Source: Nakamurella sp. A5-74 (lineage in GTDB: Bacteria > Actinomycetota > Actinomycetes > Mycobacteriales > Nakamurellaceae). Taken from it: a DNA stretch of 64,000 nt. The stretch spans positions 3,720,001-3,784,000 of the forward strand of contig NZ_CP159218.1 of the NCBI RefSeq assembly GCF_040438885.1. Direction: 5' to 3'. Every line of letters starts with the position of its first letter. The first letter of the stretch is position 1. A model generated the notes under the pieces. That model made no database searches and was not told the origin of the DNA. It worked only from the letters and a program-made list of their open reading frames with translations. Shown piece by piece: positions 50,486 to 59,124 of this stretch. Both the position numbers and the translations under genes were made by a program.

Positions 50486-51643
50486 ATGAGCCGGCGTGCA
50501 CCCGCAGGACAGCGCCACATCCTGATCGCAAACCCGTCCGCCGACGTGTACGGGTCGGACCTGCAGATGCTGGACAGCATCACCGCCCTGATGGAGGCCG
50601 GGTACCGGGTGACGGTGAGCGTGCCGACCGACGGACCGCTGGTACCGCAGATCCGCGCCCGCGGTGCGGTCGTCGTCTTCACCGCCGTTCCTCCCGTCCA
50701 ACGGGCAGCACTGTCCCCGCGCGGCCTGGTCAGGCTGGCCGGCGGATCTGCCGCGGCCGTGTCGCGGTCCCGTTCGCTGATCCGTCGGCTGCGGGTCGAC
50801 CTGGTGTACGTCAACACAGTCATCCTGCCGACCTGGATCGTCGCCGCCCGACTGTCCGGAGTGCCGGTGGTGTGCCACGTCCACGAGGCCGAGACGGCTG
50901 ATCGGATGCTGCTGCTCAAGGGACTGCTCGCCCCCGTGCGTCTGACAACGGGGCTGATCGCCAACTCCCAGGCGGCCCTCGACTGGCTCGTGTCGGTCTA
51001 TCCCTCCCTCGGGGGCAGGACGACCCGGGTGTTCAACGGCGTGTCGGCGCCGCCCACCGCCGCCCGGCTGACGGAACACACCACCGGTCCGCTGCGGCTC
51101 ATCGCCATCTCCAGGCTCTCGCCCCGCAAGGCGTTGGATGTCGCCCTGGAGGCGCTCGCGCTGCTCCGTGCCGATGGACGCGACGTGACGCTGCACGTCG
51201 TCGGTACCGCGTACCCGGGATACGAATGGTTCGAGCATCAGCTCAGGGAGCGCGCTGCCCTACCGGATCTGGCCGGCTCGGTCGTTTTCGAGGGCTATGT
51301 GGCCCCCGTCTGGTCGGTGCTCGAGGACAGCGATGTGGCCATCGCACCGTCCCTCGGCGAATCCTTCGGCAATGCCGTCGTCGAAGCCCAACTGGCGGGG
51401 CGGCCGGTGATCGCGGCGGTCAATGCCGGTCATCAGCAGACGGTGCAGGACGGCGAGACGGGCCTGCTGGTGCCGCCGGGGGATGCAGCGGCGCTCGCAG
51501 CAGCCGTCAGCCGGCTGATCGACGATCCGGAACTCGCCCGCGCCCTGGCCGAGCGCGGCCTGGCCTCGGCCGAGGAGAAGTTCACCATCTCCCGCTACCG
51601 CCGCGAGATCGCCGCCGCCATCGGCGCGCTGCTGAAAGCCTGA
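50486..51643 (+). CDS. Glycosyltransferase family 4 (GT-B)
   Basis: A 385-residue GT-B enzyme. The N-terminal domain starts ILIANPSADVYGSDLQMLDS, a pattern of GT4 proteins with a variant Gly-rich loop; VVCHVHEAET lies at the acceptor side; RLIAISRLSPRKALDVALEAL, APSLGESFGNAVVEAQLAGR (E-x7-E donor motif) and VIAAVNAGHQQTV mark the donor side. ATG 50486 follows the prs stop by 8 nt, so it probably belongs to the glmU-prs transcript. Acceptor and sugar are unknown. A 32-bp tandem repeat begins directly after its stop. Confidence 0.87.
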   Translation: MSRRAPAGQRHILIANPSADVYGSDLQMLDSITALMEAGYRVTVSVPTDGPLVPQIRARGAVVVFTAVPPVQRAALSPRGLVRLAGGSAAAVSRSRSLIRRLRVDLVYVNTVILPTWIVAARLSGVPVVCHVHEAETADRMLLLKGLLAPVRLTTGLIANSQAALDWLVSVYPSLGGRTTRVFNGVSAPPTAARLTEHTTGPLRLIAISRLSPRKALDVALEALALLRADGRDVTLHVVGTAYPGYEWFEHQLRERAALPDLAGSVVFEGYVAPVWSVLEDSDVAIAPSLGESFGNAVVEAQLAGRPVIAAVNAGHQQTVQDGETGLLVPPGDAAALAAAVSRLIDDPELARALAERGLASAEEKFTISRYRREIAAAIGALLKA

Positions 51644-51647
51644 CCCT

Positions 51648-51830
51648 TTCGCGGACCCCACGGTCGTTTGCACCCCACCTTCGCGGACCCCACGGTCGCC
51701 TGCACCCCTCCTTCGCGGACCCCACGGTCGCCTGCACCCCACCTTCGCGGACCCCACGGTCGCCTGCACCCCACCTTCGCGGACCACACGGTCGCCTGCA
51801 CCCCACCTTCGCGGACCCCACGGTCACTTG
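51648..51830. repeat. 32-bp intergenic tandem repeat, five full and one partial copy
   Basis: Units starting TTCGCGGACCCCACGGTCGC begin at 51648, 51680, 51712, 51744, 51776 and 51808, exactly 32 bp apart; the rest of the unit is CTGCACCCCACC. Units differ at one to three positions, the last breaks off after about 20 bp. There are no unique spacers, so it is not a CRISPR array. Since 32 is not a multiple of three the frame shifts with each copy, so it is not protein-coding. It fills the gap between the GT4 gene and the DUF6421 promoter. Confidence 0.93.
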
Positions 51831-51885
51831 CCGGCCTCGGCGCATCCTGCCGGGGCACCGGCAGACAGGAAGATCCACTGCCTGA

Positions 51886-51891
51886 TAGCCT
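51886..51891 (+). promoter_or_regulatory. Putative -10 of leaderless DUF6421 promoter
   Basis: TAGCCT ends 7 nt before the GTG at 51899. The spacing fits a leaderless transcript; no Shine-Dalgarno is present before this GTG. Confidence 0.45.
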
Positions 51892-51898
51892 CGACAGC

Positions 51899-53797
51899 GT
51901 GAAATCTTCATCAGAGATGCTCTCCGGTCACCTGATCTTCCCGCGTGTCGCCGTGCTGGGTGAGGGCACGTTGCTCGCCGTCGCTCGCAGCGCGACGTCC
52001 TCCGGTCACGGTTTCGATGCGAGCGACAGCGTCGCCCCTGCGGACGCCGACGTGATTGTCGTCGCTGCCGCCGAGGTCGACGCCGCGCTGCTCGAGCTGG
52101 TCAGCGCCGGCACCGGCCTGGTGGTGGTGGGGGCAGGCGCCGATCTGTCCCGCGCCGGGATCACCGGCCAGGACGACGAGACAGTCTCAGCCGTACGGAG
52201 CACCGAGGTGGCCCAGACCCTGACGGAGGATCTGCTGGCCCGGGTGGACACCGAGCACCTCTCGGTGCTCGGCCGGTTGACGCTCTCCGCGCCGGCCACC
52301 CCCCTGCTGGAGACCGCCGGTGGTCCGGTCGCCGCGGTGTCGAGCCTGGGAGCCGGGCGCGTCGTGGTGCTTGTCGTCGGCGGCGTCCAGGGTCACCCCG
52401 AAGCGCTCCGGACGCTGATCAGCAACGCCGCAATCCATGCCGCTCGCAACAGCGCATCGGGTCGCATGCGGTCCCAGCACCCGCTGGTGTCCGACACCCG
52501 CTGGCTGGCCCTCAAGGACGCGGTCAGCAGCATCCGCCCGCTGCAGATCAAGGACGGCTCCATCCCCGACGCCGAGAACCACGCTCTCGCAACGGGTCTC
52601 GTCGACCGCATCTCCACCTCGATCACCGAGCTCGCTCCGGAGTTCCCGCACGACCATGCCTACCTCACCGCCCTGGTCGCGGACTTCCGTCGGTGGGCCG
52701 ATGACGGCTTCGCCGTCCCCGACTTCCTGGACTCGCTGGTGGCGTTCGCACCCGCGAACAACCGGGTCGACGGGCTGCCGCACCTGGTCGTGTTCCCGAT
52801 GTACACCCAGAACGGAAACCTCGATCGCAACGTGGAAGCTGTTCTGCTCCAGGTGATCTGGCCGGAATTCGTCGCTGAACTCGAGGCCGGCGACTACTCG
52901 AACAAGCTGTTCCTGCCGATCCGTTTCCTGGACTTCACCGCCGGCTACGACACCAACTCCGCGGTGCTGTTCCCGGAGACGATCGCGATGCGCGAGCTGC
53001 CCAAGTTCACCTGGGGCGGCATCTTCGCCGACCGCGAGGCTGCCCGGTTCCGTCGGGTGGTCGCCGAGGCCGCCCAGGTCACCGGCCTGCAGTTGCCGCC
53101 GGACGCCGCGCGGTTGGTCGCCGACCAGGATCTAGCAGAGCAGACGTTCGTCATGTGGGACCTGATCCACGATCGCACCCACATGCACGGAGACCTGCCG
53201 TTCGACCCGTTCATGATCAAGCAGCGGATGCCGTTCTTCCTCTACTCGCTGGAGGAGATGCGCTGCGACCTCACAGCTTTCCGCGAATCAGTGGAGCTGG
53301 AGAAGCAGGGCAACCCGTACGCGCGGCTCGTCCAGTACGCGGTCATCTTCGACCGCATCTTCCGGTTCTCGATCACCGGGGCCCGGGTCCGCAACTACGA
53401 CGGCCTCGGCGGCCAGTTGCTGTTCGCCTGGCTGCACCAGCACCGCGTCCTGCACTGGACCGACAACCGGCTCACCATCGAATGGGACAAGGTCACCGAG
53501 CCGGTGCTGGAGCTCGGTCGACGGATCGAGGATCTCTACTGGCGCTCCATCGACCGCCCGAAGGTGGCGCACTGGCTGGCCGCCTACGAGCTGGTGTCCT
53601 CCGTCGTCACCCCGCATCCGCTGTCCGCCTGGGCCCGGTACACCGCCGGCGACCGCGAGGCGCTCCCGCTCGACGGTCCGCCCAAGGGCCTCACCGATCA
53701 CGTGCTGCCCGACGAGTTCCCATTGTCGATGTTCTTCGAGGCACTCGACAAGAAGATGAAGGACGTCGTCGCCGGGACGGCCGGCATCACCGGCTGA
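51899..53797 (+). CDS. DUF6421-family protein, function unknown
   Basis: A 632-residue soluble protein that I place in the actinobacterial DUF6421 group by its overall pattern (HPLVSDTRWLALKDAV, VFPMYTQNGNLDRNVEAVL, FTAGYDTNSAVLFPE, HDRTHMHGDLPFDPFMIKQR, LTDHVLPDEFPLSMFFEALD). The His/Asp-rich WDLIHDRTHMHGDLPFDPF and several invariant-looking Trp and Tyr suggest an enzyme or metal site, but no function is known. Residues ~1-190 are Ala/Val-rich and look like a Rossmann-type or regulatory domain. No signal peptide or membrane segment. GTG 51899 is 7 nt after a TAGCCT hexamer. It is monocistronic and ends at a strong hairpin. Confidence 0.72.
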   Translation: MKSSSEMLSGHLIFPRVAVLGEGTLLAVARSATSSGHGFDASDSVAPADADVIVVAAAEVDAALLELVSAGTGLVVVGAGADLSRAGITGQDDETVSAVRSTEVAQTLTEDLLARVDTEHLSVLGRLTLSAPATPLLETAGGPVAAVSSLGAGRVVVLVVGGVQGHPEALRTLISNAAIHAARNSASGRMRSQHPLVSDTRWLALKDAVSSIRPLQIKDGSIPDAENHALATGLVDRISTSITELAPEFPHDHAYLTALVADFRRWADDGFAVPDFLDSLVAFAPANNRVDGLPHLVVFPMYTQNGNLDRNVEAVLLQVIWPEFVAELEAGDYSNKLFLPIRFLDFTAGYDTNSAVLFPETIAMRELPKFTWGGIFADREAARFRRVVAEAAQVTGLQLPPDAARLVADQDLAEQTFVMWDLIHDRTHMHGDLPFDPFMIKQRMPFFLYSLEEMRCDLTAFRESVELEKQGNPYARLVQYAVIFDRIFRFSITGARVRNYDGLGGQLLFAWLHQHRVLHWTDNRLTIEWDKVTEPVLELGRRIEDLYWRSIDRPKVAHWLAAYELVSSVVTPHPLSAWARYTAGDREALPLDGPPKGLTDHVLPDEFPLSMFFEALDKKMKDVVAGTAGITG

Positions 53798-53867
53798 GCC
53801 TGACCTGCCGAGCCTGAACTGCTGAGCACCGACCGGCTGAACCACGGACATGCTGACCCGCTGAAAG

Positions 53868-53908
53868 GCCACTGGCCCGTTTCCTCGGTGAGGGGACGGG
53901 CCGGTGGC
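53868..53908. terminator. Bidirectional hairpin terminator between DUF6421 and ABC permease genes
   Basis: A 19-bp stem (53868-53886 with 53890-53908, three G-U wobbles on the plus-strand RNA) encloses a 3-nt loop. It is 70 bp after the DUF6421 stop and 31 bp after the permease stop on the other strand, so it can end both transcripts. Confidence 0.8.
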
Positions 53909-53939
53909 GTTCTCGCTCGACGCAGCAGCGCGGAACGCG

Positions 53940-54692
53940 TCAGCGCACCCTGCGGTAGACCCGCATGGCGAAGAAGTAGGCGATCAATGCGCCACCGACG
54001 CACCAGGCCAACGCGATCCAGATGTCGCTGCCCACCGGGACTCCCCGGAACAGATCACGGATGCTCTCGACGATCGCGGTGACCGGCTGGTGCTCGGCGA
54101 AGAACCGCACCGGGCCCGGCATCGTGTCGGTCGGCACGAACGCGGAGCTGATGAACGGTAGGAAGATCAGCGGGTAGGCGAACGCAGATGCTCCGTCGAT
54201 CGAACTCGCGGTGAGCCCGGGAATGACGGCCAGCCAGGTCAGCGCCAGGGTGAACAACGCCAGGATGCCGGCCACCGCCGCCCAGCTCCCGATGCCCGCA
54301 CCGGTGCGGAACCCCATCAGCAACGCCACTCCGAAGATCACCACCAGCGACAGTGCCGTCGACACCAGCGAAGTGAGCACATGGCCCCACAGGACCGCTG
54401 ACCGCGACACCGGCATCGAGTGCAGCCGCGCGATGATGCCCTCCTTCGTGTCGCCGAAGATCCGCACCGCGGTGTAGGAGATCCCGGTGGCCACGGCGAT
54501 CAGCAGGATGCCGGGCAGCAGGTAGTTGACGTAGCTGTCGCTGCCGGTCTTGATGGCGCCGCCCAGGACGTAGACGAACAACAACAGCATCGCGATCGGC
54601 ATGATCGCGACCGTGATGATGGTGTCCGGGCTCCGCTGGATGTGCCGCATGGAGCGCCCGAACAGGACAACGGTTTCGTTGAGCGTCTTCAT
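53940..54692 (-). CDS. ABC-2 type transporter permease
   Basis: A 250-residue membrane protein with six hydrophobic segments, of the DrrB/ABC-2 group. RSMRHIQRSPDTIITVAIMP at the start, GTSYTAVRIFGDTK-like and FVPTDTMPGPVRFFAEHQPV-T near residue 190 (the PxxMPxxxxxxxxxxP region) are typical. It forms an exporter with the ATPase encoded upstream, whose stop overlaps its ATG (ATGA). Substrates of such small exporters include drugs, lipids and polyketides; nothing here tells which. Confidence 0.9.
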   Translation of the reverse strand: MKTLNETVVLFGRSMRHIQRSPDTIITVAIMPIAMLLLFVYVLGGAIKTGSDSYVNYLLPGILLIAVATGISYTAVRIFGDTKEGIIARLHSMPVSRSAVLWGHVLTSLVSTALSLVVIFGVALLMGFRTGAGIGSWAAVAGILALFTLALTWLAVIPGLTASSIDGASAFAYPLIFLPFISSAFVPTDTMPGPVRFFAEHQPVTAIVESIRDLFRGVPVGSDIWIALAWCVGGALIAYFFAMRVYRRVR

Positions 54693-55501
54693 CTCGGTTC
54701 CGCCCCTGCTGACGTGATTGCTGCTGACGCGGCGGCCGGCGCACCGATGACCGACAGGAAGATCTCCTCGAGCGTCGGCTGCTTCTCGACGTACTCCTTC
54801 TTCGCGGGCGGCAGCAGCTTCTTGAGCTCCGCGAGGGTGCCCTCGACGATGATCCGTCCCTGGTGCAGGATCGCGATCCGGTCGGCGAGCTGCTCGGCCT
54901 CGTCCAGGTACTGCGTGGTCAACAGCACCGTCGTCCCACCACCGGCGAGCGCCTTGATGGTCCGCCACACCTCCAGCCGGCCCTGCGGATCGAGGCCGGT
55001 CGTGGGCTCGTCGAGGAAGATCACCTCGGGCGAGCCCACCAGACTCATGGCGATGTCCAGTCGCCTGGTCATCCCCCCGGAGTAGGTGGCCACCCGCTTG
55101 CCTCCGGCGTCCGTCAGCCCGAACTGCTCGAGCAGTCGGTCCGCCACCTGCCCGGGGTCGGGGACCGAGCGGAGCTTGGCGATCAGCACCAGGTTCTCGT
55201 GACCGGTGAGGATCTTGTCGACCGCAGCGAACTGGCCGGTCAGGCTGATCCGCTCGCGCACCCTGTCGGCGTCCCGTGTGGTGTCGAAACCGCACACGGT
55301 CGCGGTCCCGGCGTCCTGCAGGAGCAGCGTCGCCAGGATGGTCACCGTCGTCGTCTTGCCGGCGCCGTTGGACCCGAGCAGCGCGAAGATCTCGCCGCGC
55401 TGGATCTGCAGGTCGACACCGTCCAGGACCGTCGTTTCGCCGAAAGCCTTGCGCAGACCGGAGATCGAGATGGTCGGTGCGTGCACCGCCGCCCCGGTCA
55501 C
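54689..55501 (-). CDS. ABC transporter ATP-binding protein (DrrA-like)
   Basis: A 270-residue ATPase. LLGSNGAGKTTTVTIL is Walker A, YSGGMTRRLDIAMSL the ABC signature, VIFLDEPTTGLDPQ Walker B with the catalytic Glu, and TTQYLDEAEQLADRI the H-loop region, where Gln replaces the usual His as in DrrA-type proteins. The C-terminal tail with PTLEEIFL matches DrrA regulators. GTG 55501 overlaps the DUF1048 stop (GTGA); the longer open frame overlaps that gene. It pairs with the ABC-2 permease just downstream. Confidence 0.92.
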   Translation of the reverse strand: MTGAAVHAPTISISGLRKAFGETTVLDGVDLQIQRGEIFALLGSNGAGKTTTVTILATLLLQDAGTATVCGFDTTRDADRVRERISLTGQFAAVDKILTGHENLVLIAKLRSVPDPGQVADRLLEQFGLTDAGGKRVATYSGGMTRRLDIAMSLVGSPEVIFLDEPTTGLDPQGRLEVWRTIKALAGGGTTVLLTTQYLDEAEQLADRIAILHQGRIIVEGTLAELKKLLPPAKKEYVEKQPTLEEIFLSVIGAPAAASAAITSAGAEPR

Positions 55502-55851
55502 GACGGATCCTGCGGATTGCGGAGCTTGTCGGTGACATTCCGGTTGAGGGACTTCCGCCAATCCTCGGTGTAGGTGTGGGCATGCGTGAGCAGCTCGTCG
55601 CAGAACGCAGCGACGTCGTCGCCGGTGACCTCCAACGCCCGTCGGCCGTCGGCCGCACCGGACTCGAAGAGTCCGAGCAGGTCCTTGAGCACGGCGATGG
55701 TGGTCATCCCGCTGCCGGCGGAGAACTTCCAGAGGTACTTCTGGATCTCGCTGTACATCACCCGGTAGTCCTCGGGAAGTTGCTTGGCCCGGGCCTCCAT
55801 GGCTCGCCATTCCTTCTTGTCCCCCAGGATCTTCTTGAGGAAGTTGGTCAT
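55498..55851 (-). CDS. DUF1048 domain protein
   Basis: A 117-residue helical protein matching DUF1048: KKEWRAMEARAKQLPEDYRV then MYSEIQKYLWKFS and DVAAFCDELL. DUF1048 proteins are often encoded between a PadR regulator and an ABC exporter, as here; their function is unknown. It overlaps the PadR gene and the ATPase gene by 4 nt on each side. No membrane segment or signal peptide is seen. Confidence 0.87.
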   Translation of the reverse strand: MTNFLKKILGDKKEWRAMEARAKQLPEDYRVMYSEIQKYLWKFSAGSGMTTIAVLKDLLGLFESGAADGRRALEVTGDDVAAFCDELLTHAHTYTEDWRKSLNRNVTDKLRNPQDPS

Positions 55852-56171
55852 CGCTGTGCGCCTTTCAGTTCATCGAGTTTGAGTGAGACGAATTCCCACT
55901 TCGCCCAGAAGTTGGCGAGTTCCGCGCGGCCACTGTCGTTGAGGGAGTAGAACTTCCGCGGCGGGCCGAGCGTCGAGGCACGCTTGTCGATCATGACGAG
56001 CGCGTTCTTCTCCAGCCGCAGCAGGATCGTGTAGACGGTCCCTTCCACGACGTCCGCGAACCCGAGCTCGCGCAGCGACGAGGCGATCTCGTAGCCGTAC
56101 GTCTCCCCGCGGCTGATGATCTCGAGCACACAGCCCTCGAGCACCCCTTTGAGCATCTCCGTGAGGTCCAC
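55848..56171 (-). CDS. PadR-family transcriptional regulator
   Basis: A 107-residue winged-helix repressor. LKGVLEGCVLEIISRGETYG then YEIASSL, GTVYTILLRLEKNALV and GPPRKFYSLNDSGRAEL are the PadR pattern, followed by a short C-terminal dimer helix. It is the first gene of the four-gene PadR-DUF1048-ATPase-permease operon, all joined by 4-nt overlaps, and probably represses it until an exporter substrate binds. GTG 56171 is chosen at the domain start; the frame is open for 26 more codons upstream. Confidence 0.9.
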   Translation of the reverse strand: MDLTEMLKGVLEGCVLEIISRGETYGYEIASSLRELGFADVVEGTVYTILLRLEKNALVMIDKRASTLGPPRKFYSLNDSGRAELANFWAKWEFVSLKLDELKGAQR

Positions 56172-56268
56172 AGGCGGCCACCTCCTCCTGTCGGTCGTGC
56201 ACCGCCGATCGGTGCAGGACTGCCGATTGATTCCGGTACTCAGCACCACCGGTATGCAGTGTTACTCG

Positions 56269-56278
56269 GTACCGGTAC
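56269..56278. promoter_or_regulatory. Palindrome GTACCGGTAC, candidate PadR operator
   Basis: A perfect 10-bp palindrome about 100 bp before the PadR start, with related half-sites CCGGTAC around it (56233-56239 and 56251-56256 region). The divergent SDR gene starts 70 bp on the other side, so the site could control either. Assignment to PadR is inference. Confidence 0.45.
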
Positions 56279-56336
56279 TTTGTATCACTCACTAGCGGGG
56301 TCGTCAACACCTCCCGCCGACCCTGCGACCTCGCCC

Positions 56337-56342
56337 TAGGCT
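56337..56342 (+). promoter_or_regulatory. Putative -10 of leaderless SDR promoter
   Basis: TAGGCT ends 6 nt before the ATG at 56349; no Shine-Dalgarno is present in the six bases between. Matches the leaderless pattern seen elsewhere in the window. Confidence 0.5.
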
Positions 56343-56348
56343 TGGACC

Positions 56349-57104
56349 ATGTCCCAGCCCAGTTCCCAGCCCCGTGATACGACCGTCCACCCCGATGCCG
56401 ACGCCCCCACCGTCACGACGCTCGTCACCGGCGCGACCGGAGCTGCCGGAGCGGAGGTCTGTCGCGCACTGCTCGCCCGCGGCCAGCGGGTCATCGCCAT
56501 CGGCCGATCCGGGCAGAAGCTCGCGGAGCTCGCCAGGCAGACGCCCGGGGTCCTCACCGCAGCCGCCGATCTCGCCGACTCCGGCGACGTCCGCCGAGTC
56601 CTCGACGAGGTCCGCGCGAGCCATGGCCCGGTGGATGGTCTGGTGCATCTGGTCGGCGGCTGGCGGGGTGGCAAGAAGTTCACCGATGCCACCGAGGATG
56701 ACTGGAAGTTCCTGTCCACCAACCTGATCGACACCCTCCGGCACGTGACCCTGGCGATCCACGACGACCTGGTCGCCTCGCAGCACGGGCGCGCCGTGAT
56801 CGTCAGCGCGAAGGCGGCCGCGAAGCCGACCGCGGGCAACGCCGTCTACGCCACCGCAAAGGCAGCCGCCGAGGCGTGGCAGCTGGCACTGGCGGATTCG
56901 TTGCGCAAGAACCAGTCCGGTCGCAAGGACTATCCGCTCCCGCAGACGTCCGCAGCGGTGGTGTTGGTGATCACGGCGATCGGCGACAACCCGAAGTTCA
57001 CCGCACCCGACGCGCTCGCCGCCCGGATCGCAGGGCTGTTCGACGCCGATGCCGCCGGCATCAACGGCACCCGGATCGATCTCACCGCACCGGCGACAGC
57101 CTGA
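56349..57104 (+). CDS. SDR-family NAD(P)-dependent oxidoreductase
   Basis: A 251-residue short-chain dehydrogenase. TLVTGATGAAGAEVCRALL carries the TGxxGxxG cofactor loop near residue 27; AAADLADS and GLVHLVGGWRGG follow (NNAG is replaced by HLVGG); VIVSAKAAAKPTAGNAVY plus ATAK gives the Ser, Tyr and Lys of the catalytic triad. The TGA of this gene overlaps the ATG of the NUDIX gene (TGATG), so the two form an operon. The substrate is unknown. Confidence 0.87.
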   Translation: MSQPSSQPRDTTVHPDADAPTVTTLVTGATGAAGAEVCRALLARGQRVIAIGRSGQKLAELARQTPGVLTAAADLADSGDVRRVLDEVRASHGPVDGLVHLVGGWRGGKKFTDATEDDWKFLSTNLIDTLRHVTLAIHDDLVASQHGRAVIVSAKAAAKPTAGNAVYATAKAAAEAWQLALADSLRKNQSGRKDYPLPQTSAAVVLVITAIGDNPKFTAPDALAARIAGLFDADAAGINGTRIDLTAPATA

Positions 57105-57646
57105 TGGCGATCCCGGACTTCATCGTGGCGCTGCGGGAGCGGGTGGGCGCGATGCCGCTGTGGCTGATCGGTTGTACTGCAGTCGTGGTCCGTCCCGGAG
57201 ACCCCGCGCACACCGACACCGACGCCGACACCGGTGATCCGGAGATCCTGATGGTGCGGCGAGCCGACAACGGCGCCTGGACACCGATCACCGGCATCGT
57301 CGATCCCGCCGAGCATCCGGCGGTCGCGGCCGCCCGCGAGGTGGCGGAGGAGGCCGCCGTGACCGTGGTGGTCGAACGGCTCGCCCAGGTCGGCGTCACC
57401 GGCCCCGTGGTGTACGCGAACGGCGACCCCGCCCAGTATCTGGATCTGACGTTCCGCTGCCGGGTCGTCCCTGGCACCGCGGCAGACCCGTATCCCGCCG
57501 ACGGCGAGAACACCGAGGCCAGGTGGGTGCGCCGGTCAGCACTGTCCGCGCTCGATCCCGCGGTGCGGCCGAGCATCCTGGCCCGCATCGACGCATCCCT
57601 GGCCGACGAGGTCGCGCCGCGCATGGTGACGCTCGAATCGCACTGA
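57104..57646 (+). CDS. NUDIX hydrolase
   Basis: A 180-residue hydrolase of nucleoside-diphosphate-linked compounds. The Nudix box reads GIVDPAEHPAVAAAREVAEE then AA, matching G-x5-E-x7-R-E-U-x-E-E, with Ala in place of the final Gly. An upstream beta-sheet region (LIGCTAVVVRPGD) and a downstream YLDLTFRCRVV are typical. It begins inside the SDR stop codon. Actinobacterial proteins of this form are annotated only generally; the substrate is not known. Confidence 0.87.
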   Translation: MAIPDFIVALRERVGAMPLWLIGCTAVVVRPGDPAHTDTDADTGDPEILMVRRADNGAWTPITGIVDPAEHPAVAAAREVAEEAAVTVVVERLAQVGVTGPVVYANGDPAQYLDLTFRCRVVPGTAADPYPADGENTEARWVRRSALSALDPAVRPSILARIDASLADEVAPRMVTLESH

Positions 57647-57697
57647 CCCAGCTCGGGCCGGTGCGGCGACCGGGTTCGCGTGGAGGAAACTGGAGCG

Positions 57698-58753
57698 GTG
57701 AGCACCGCGACCCCCCTCCACGATCCGCACCGTCGACACTTCGCCTCCGACAACTACGCCGGCGTCCACCCCGAGATCCTGCAGGCCCTCGCCGATGCGA
57801 ACGGCGGCCACCAGGTGGCCTACGGCGAGGACGTCTACACCGAGCGCCTGCAGCAGGTGGCGCGACGGCACTTCGGTGACCAGGCCGGCATCTGGCCGGT
57901 CTGGAACGGCACCGGCGCGAACGTGCTCAGCCTCCAAGCCCTGCTCCCCCGTTGGGGGGCGGTGGTGTGCGCCGAGACCGCGCACATCAACACCGACGAG
58001 AACGCCGCCCCGGAACGGGTCGCCGGGCTCAAGCTGCTCACCGTCCCGACGCCGGACGGCAAGCTCACCCCCGAGCTGATCGACCGTCAGGCGTGGGGTT
58101 TCGGCGACGAGCACCGTGCGCAACCCGCCGCGGTGTCGATCACCCAGACCACCGAGCTCGGCAGTCTCTACACCGCGGAACAAATCCGCGCCGTCGCCGA
58201 GCACGCGCACGCGCTCGGCCTGATGGTGCACCTGGACGGGTCCCGCATCTCCAACGCCGCCGCCGCTCTGGGCACGGACCTGCGGTCGTTCACGACGGAC
58301 GTCGGGGTGGACGTGGTGAGCCTCGGCGGCACCAAGAACGGCGCGATGGGCGCCGAGGCGGTGGCGATCCTCAATCCCGAGCTCGGCGATCTGGGGATGC
58401 CGTTCCTTCGCAAGATGAACATGCAGCTCGCGAGCAAAATGCGCTTCGTTGCCGCGCAGCTCATCGCGCTCTACGAGGGTGACCTGTGGTTCCGGTCCGC
58501 TCGGCAGGCCAACGCGATGGCCGCCCGGCTGGCCGCCGCCGTCGGCGGGGTGGAGGGCGTCACGGTCACCCAACAGGTCGAGGCCAACGCCGTGTTCGCC
58601 GTGCTCGACCGGGCCGCGGCCGACCGGCTCCGTGAGCAGTACCGCTTCTACGACTGGAACCAGGCCACCGGCGAGGTGCGTTGGATGTGCGCCTGGGACC
58701 ACACCGAGGACGATGTCGACTCCTTCGTCGCTGCTCTGCGCGCTGCGCTCTGA
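57698..58753 (+). CDS. Low-specificity L-threonine aldolase
   Basis: A 351-residue fold-type I PLP enzyme that splits L-threonine (or allo-threonine) into glycine and acetaldehyde. FASDNYAGVHPEILQALADA, YGEDVYTERLQ, HINTDENAAPE, LMVHLDGSRISNAAAALG and the PLP lysine in SLGGTKNGAMGAEAV follow the family order. GTG 57698 is preceded by GGAGG at about 11 nt; a GTG six codons upstream is an alternative. It lies 51 bp after the NUDIX gene, so it may be part of the SDR-NUDIX transcript. Confidence 0.92.
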   Translation: MSTATPLHDPHRRHFASDNYAGVHPEILQALADANGGHQVAYGEDVYTERLQQVARRHFGDQAGIWPVWNGTGANVLSLQALLPRWGAVVCAETAHINTDENAAPERVAGLKLLTVPTPDGKLTPELIDRQAWGFGDEHRAQPAAVSITQTTELGSLYTAEQIRAVAEHAHALGLMVHLDGSRISNAAAALGTDLRSFTTDVGVDVVSLGGTKNGAMGAEAVAILNPELGDLGMPFLRKMNMQLASKMRFVAAQLIALYEGDLWFRSARQANAMAARLAAAVGGVEGVTVTQQVEANAVFAVLDRAAADRLREQYRFYDWNQATGEVRWMCAWDHTEDDVDSFVAALRAAL

Positions 58754-59124
58754 CCAGTGCCGGCGCAGGCTCCACGGCGCCGGTGTCGGAGAACGACCGC
58801 CCGCTCGGCGAAACCTCAGAACACCCTGCGGGAACCGGGCGGGAGCGGCCACCCTGTGACACCCGTCCTCGCGCTCACCCTCGGAACCCTGAACCCGATT
58901 TGGCCCCGTCCGCCGGTCACGAGTAGATTGAGCAGGTTGCCTCGGCGAGGACGACGAATCCCGGATTGCATCCATCGGTGTTCGTGTGTCGTGATCGACG
59001 CGGTGGGTGCTCCCGCCTGTGTCGTATTGCCGACGAGTCGGCTGGATGAAGATCCGGCGCCGAGGCGATCCACTGCCGAGCAGACCCACCGCACATCAGA
59101 AGTGAACCGAGGAGCTGTCACACC
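58754..59124. other. Non-coding leader region before rplY
   Basis: A 371-bp gap without a supported gene. TTGGCC (58900-58905) and TAGATT (58924-58929), 18 bp apart, form a plausible promoter that would give a leader of about 190 nt. GAGGAG lies 10 nt before the rplY ATG. No known RNA motif was recognised. Confidence 0.5.

Noticed and set aside
51648-51830. Possible CRISPR array
   Set aside because: The 32-bp units are directly contiguous without unique spacers and no cas gene is present in the window.
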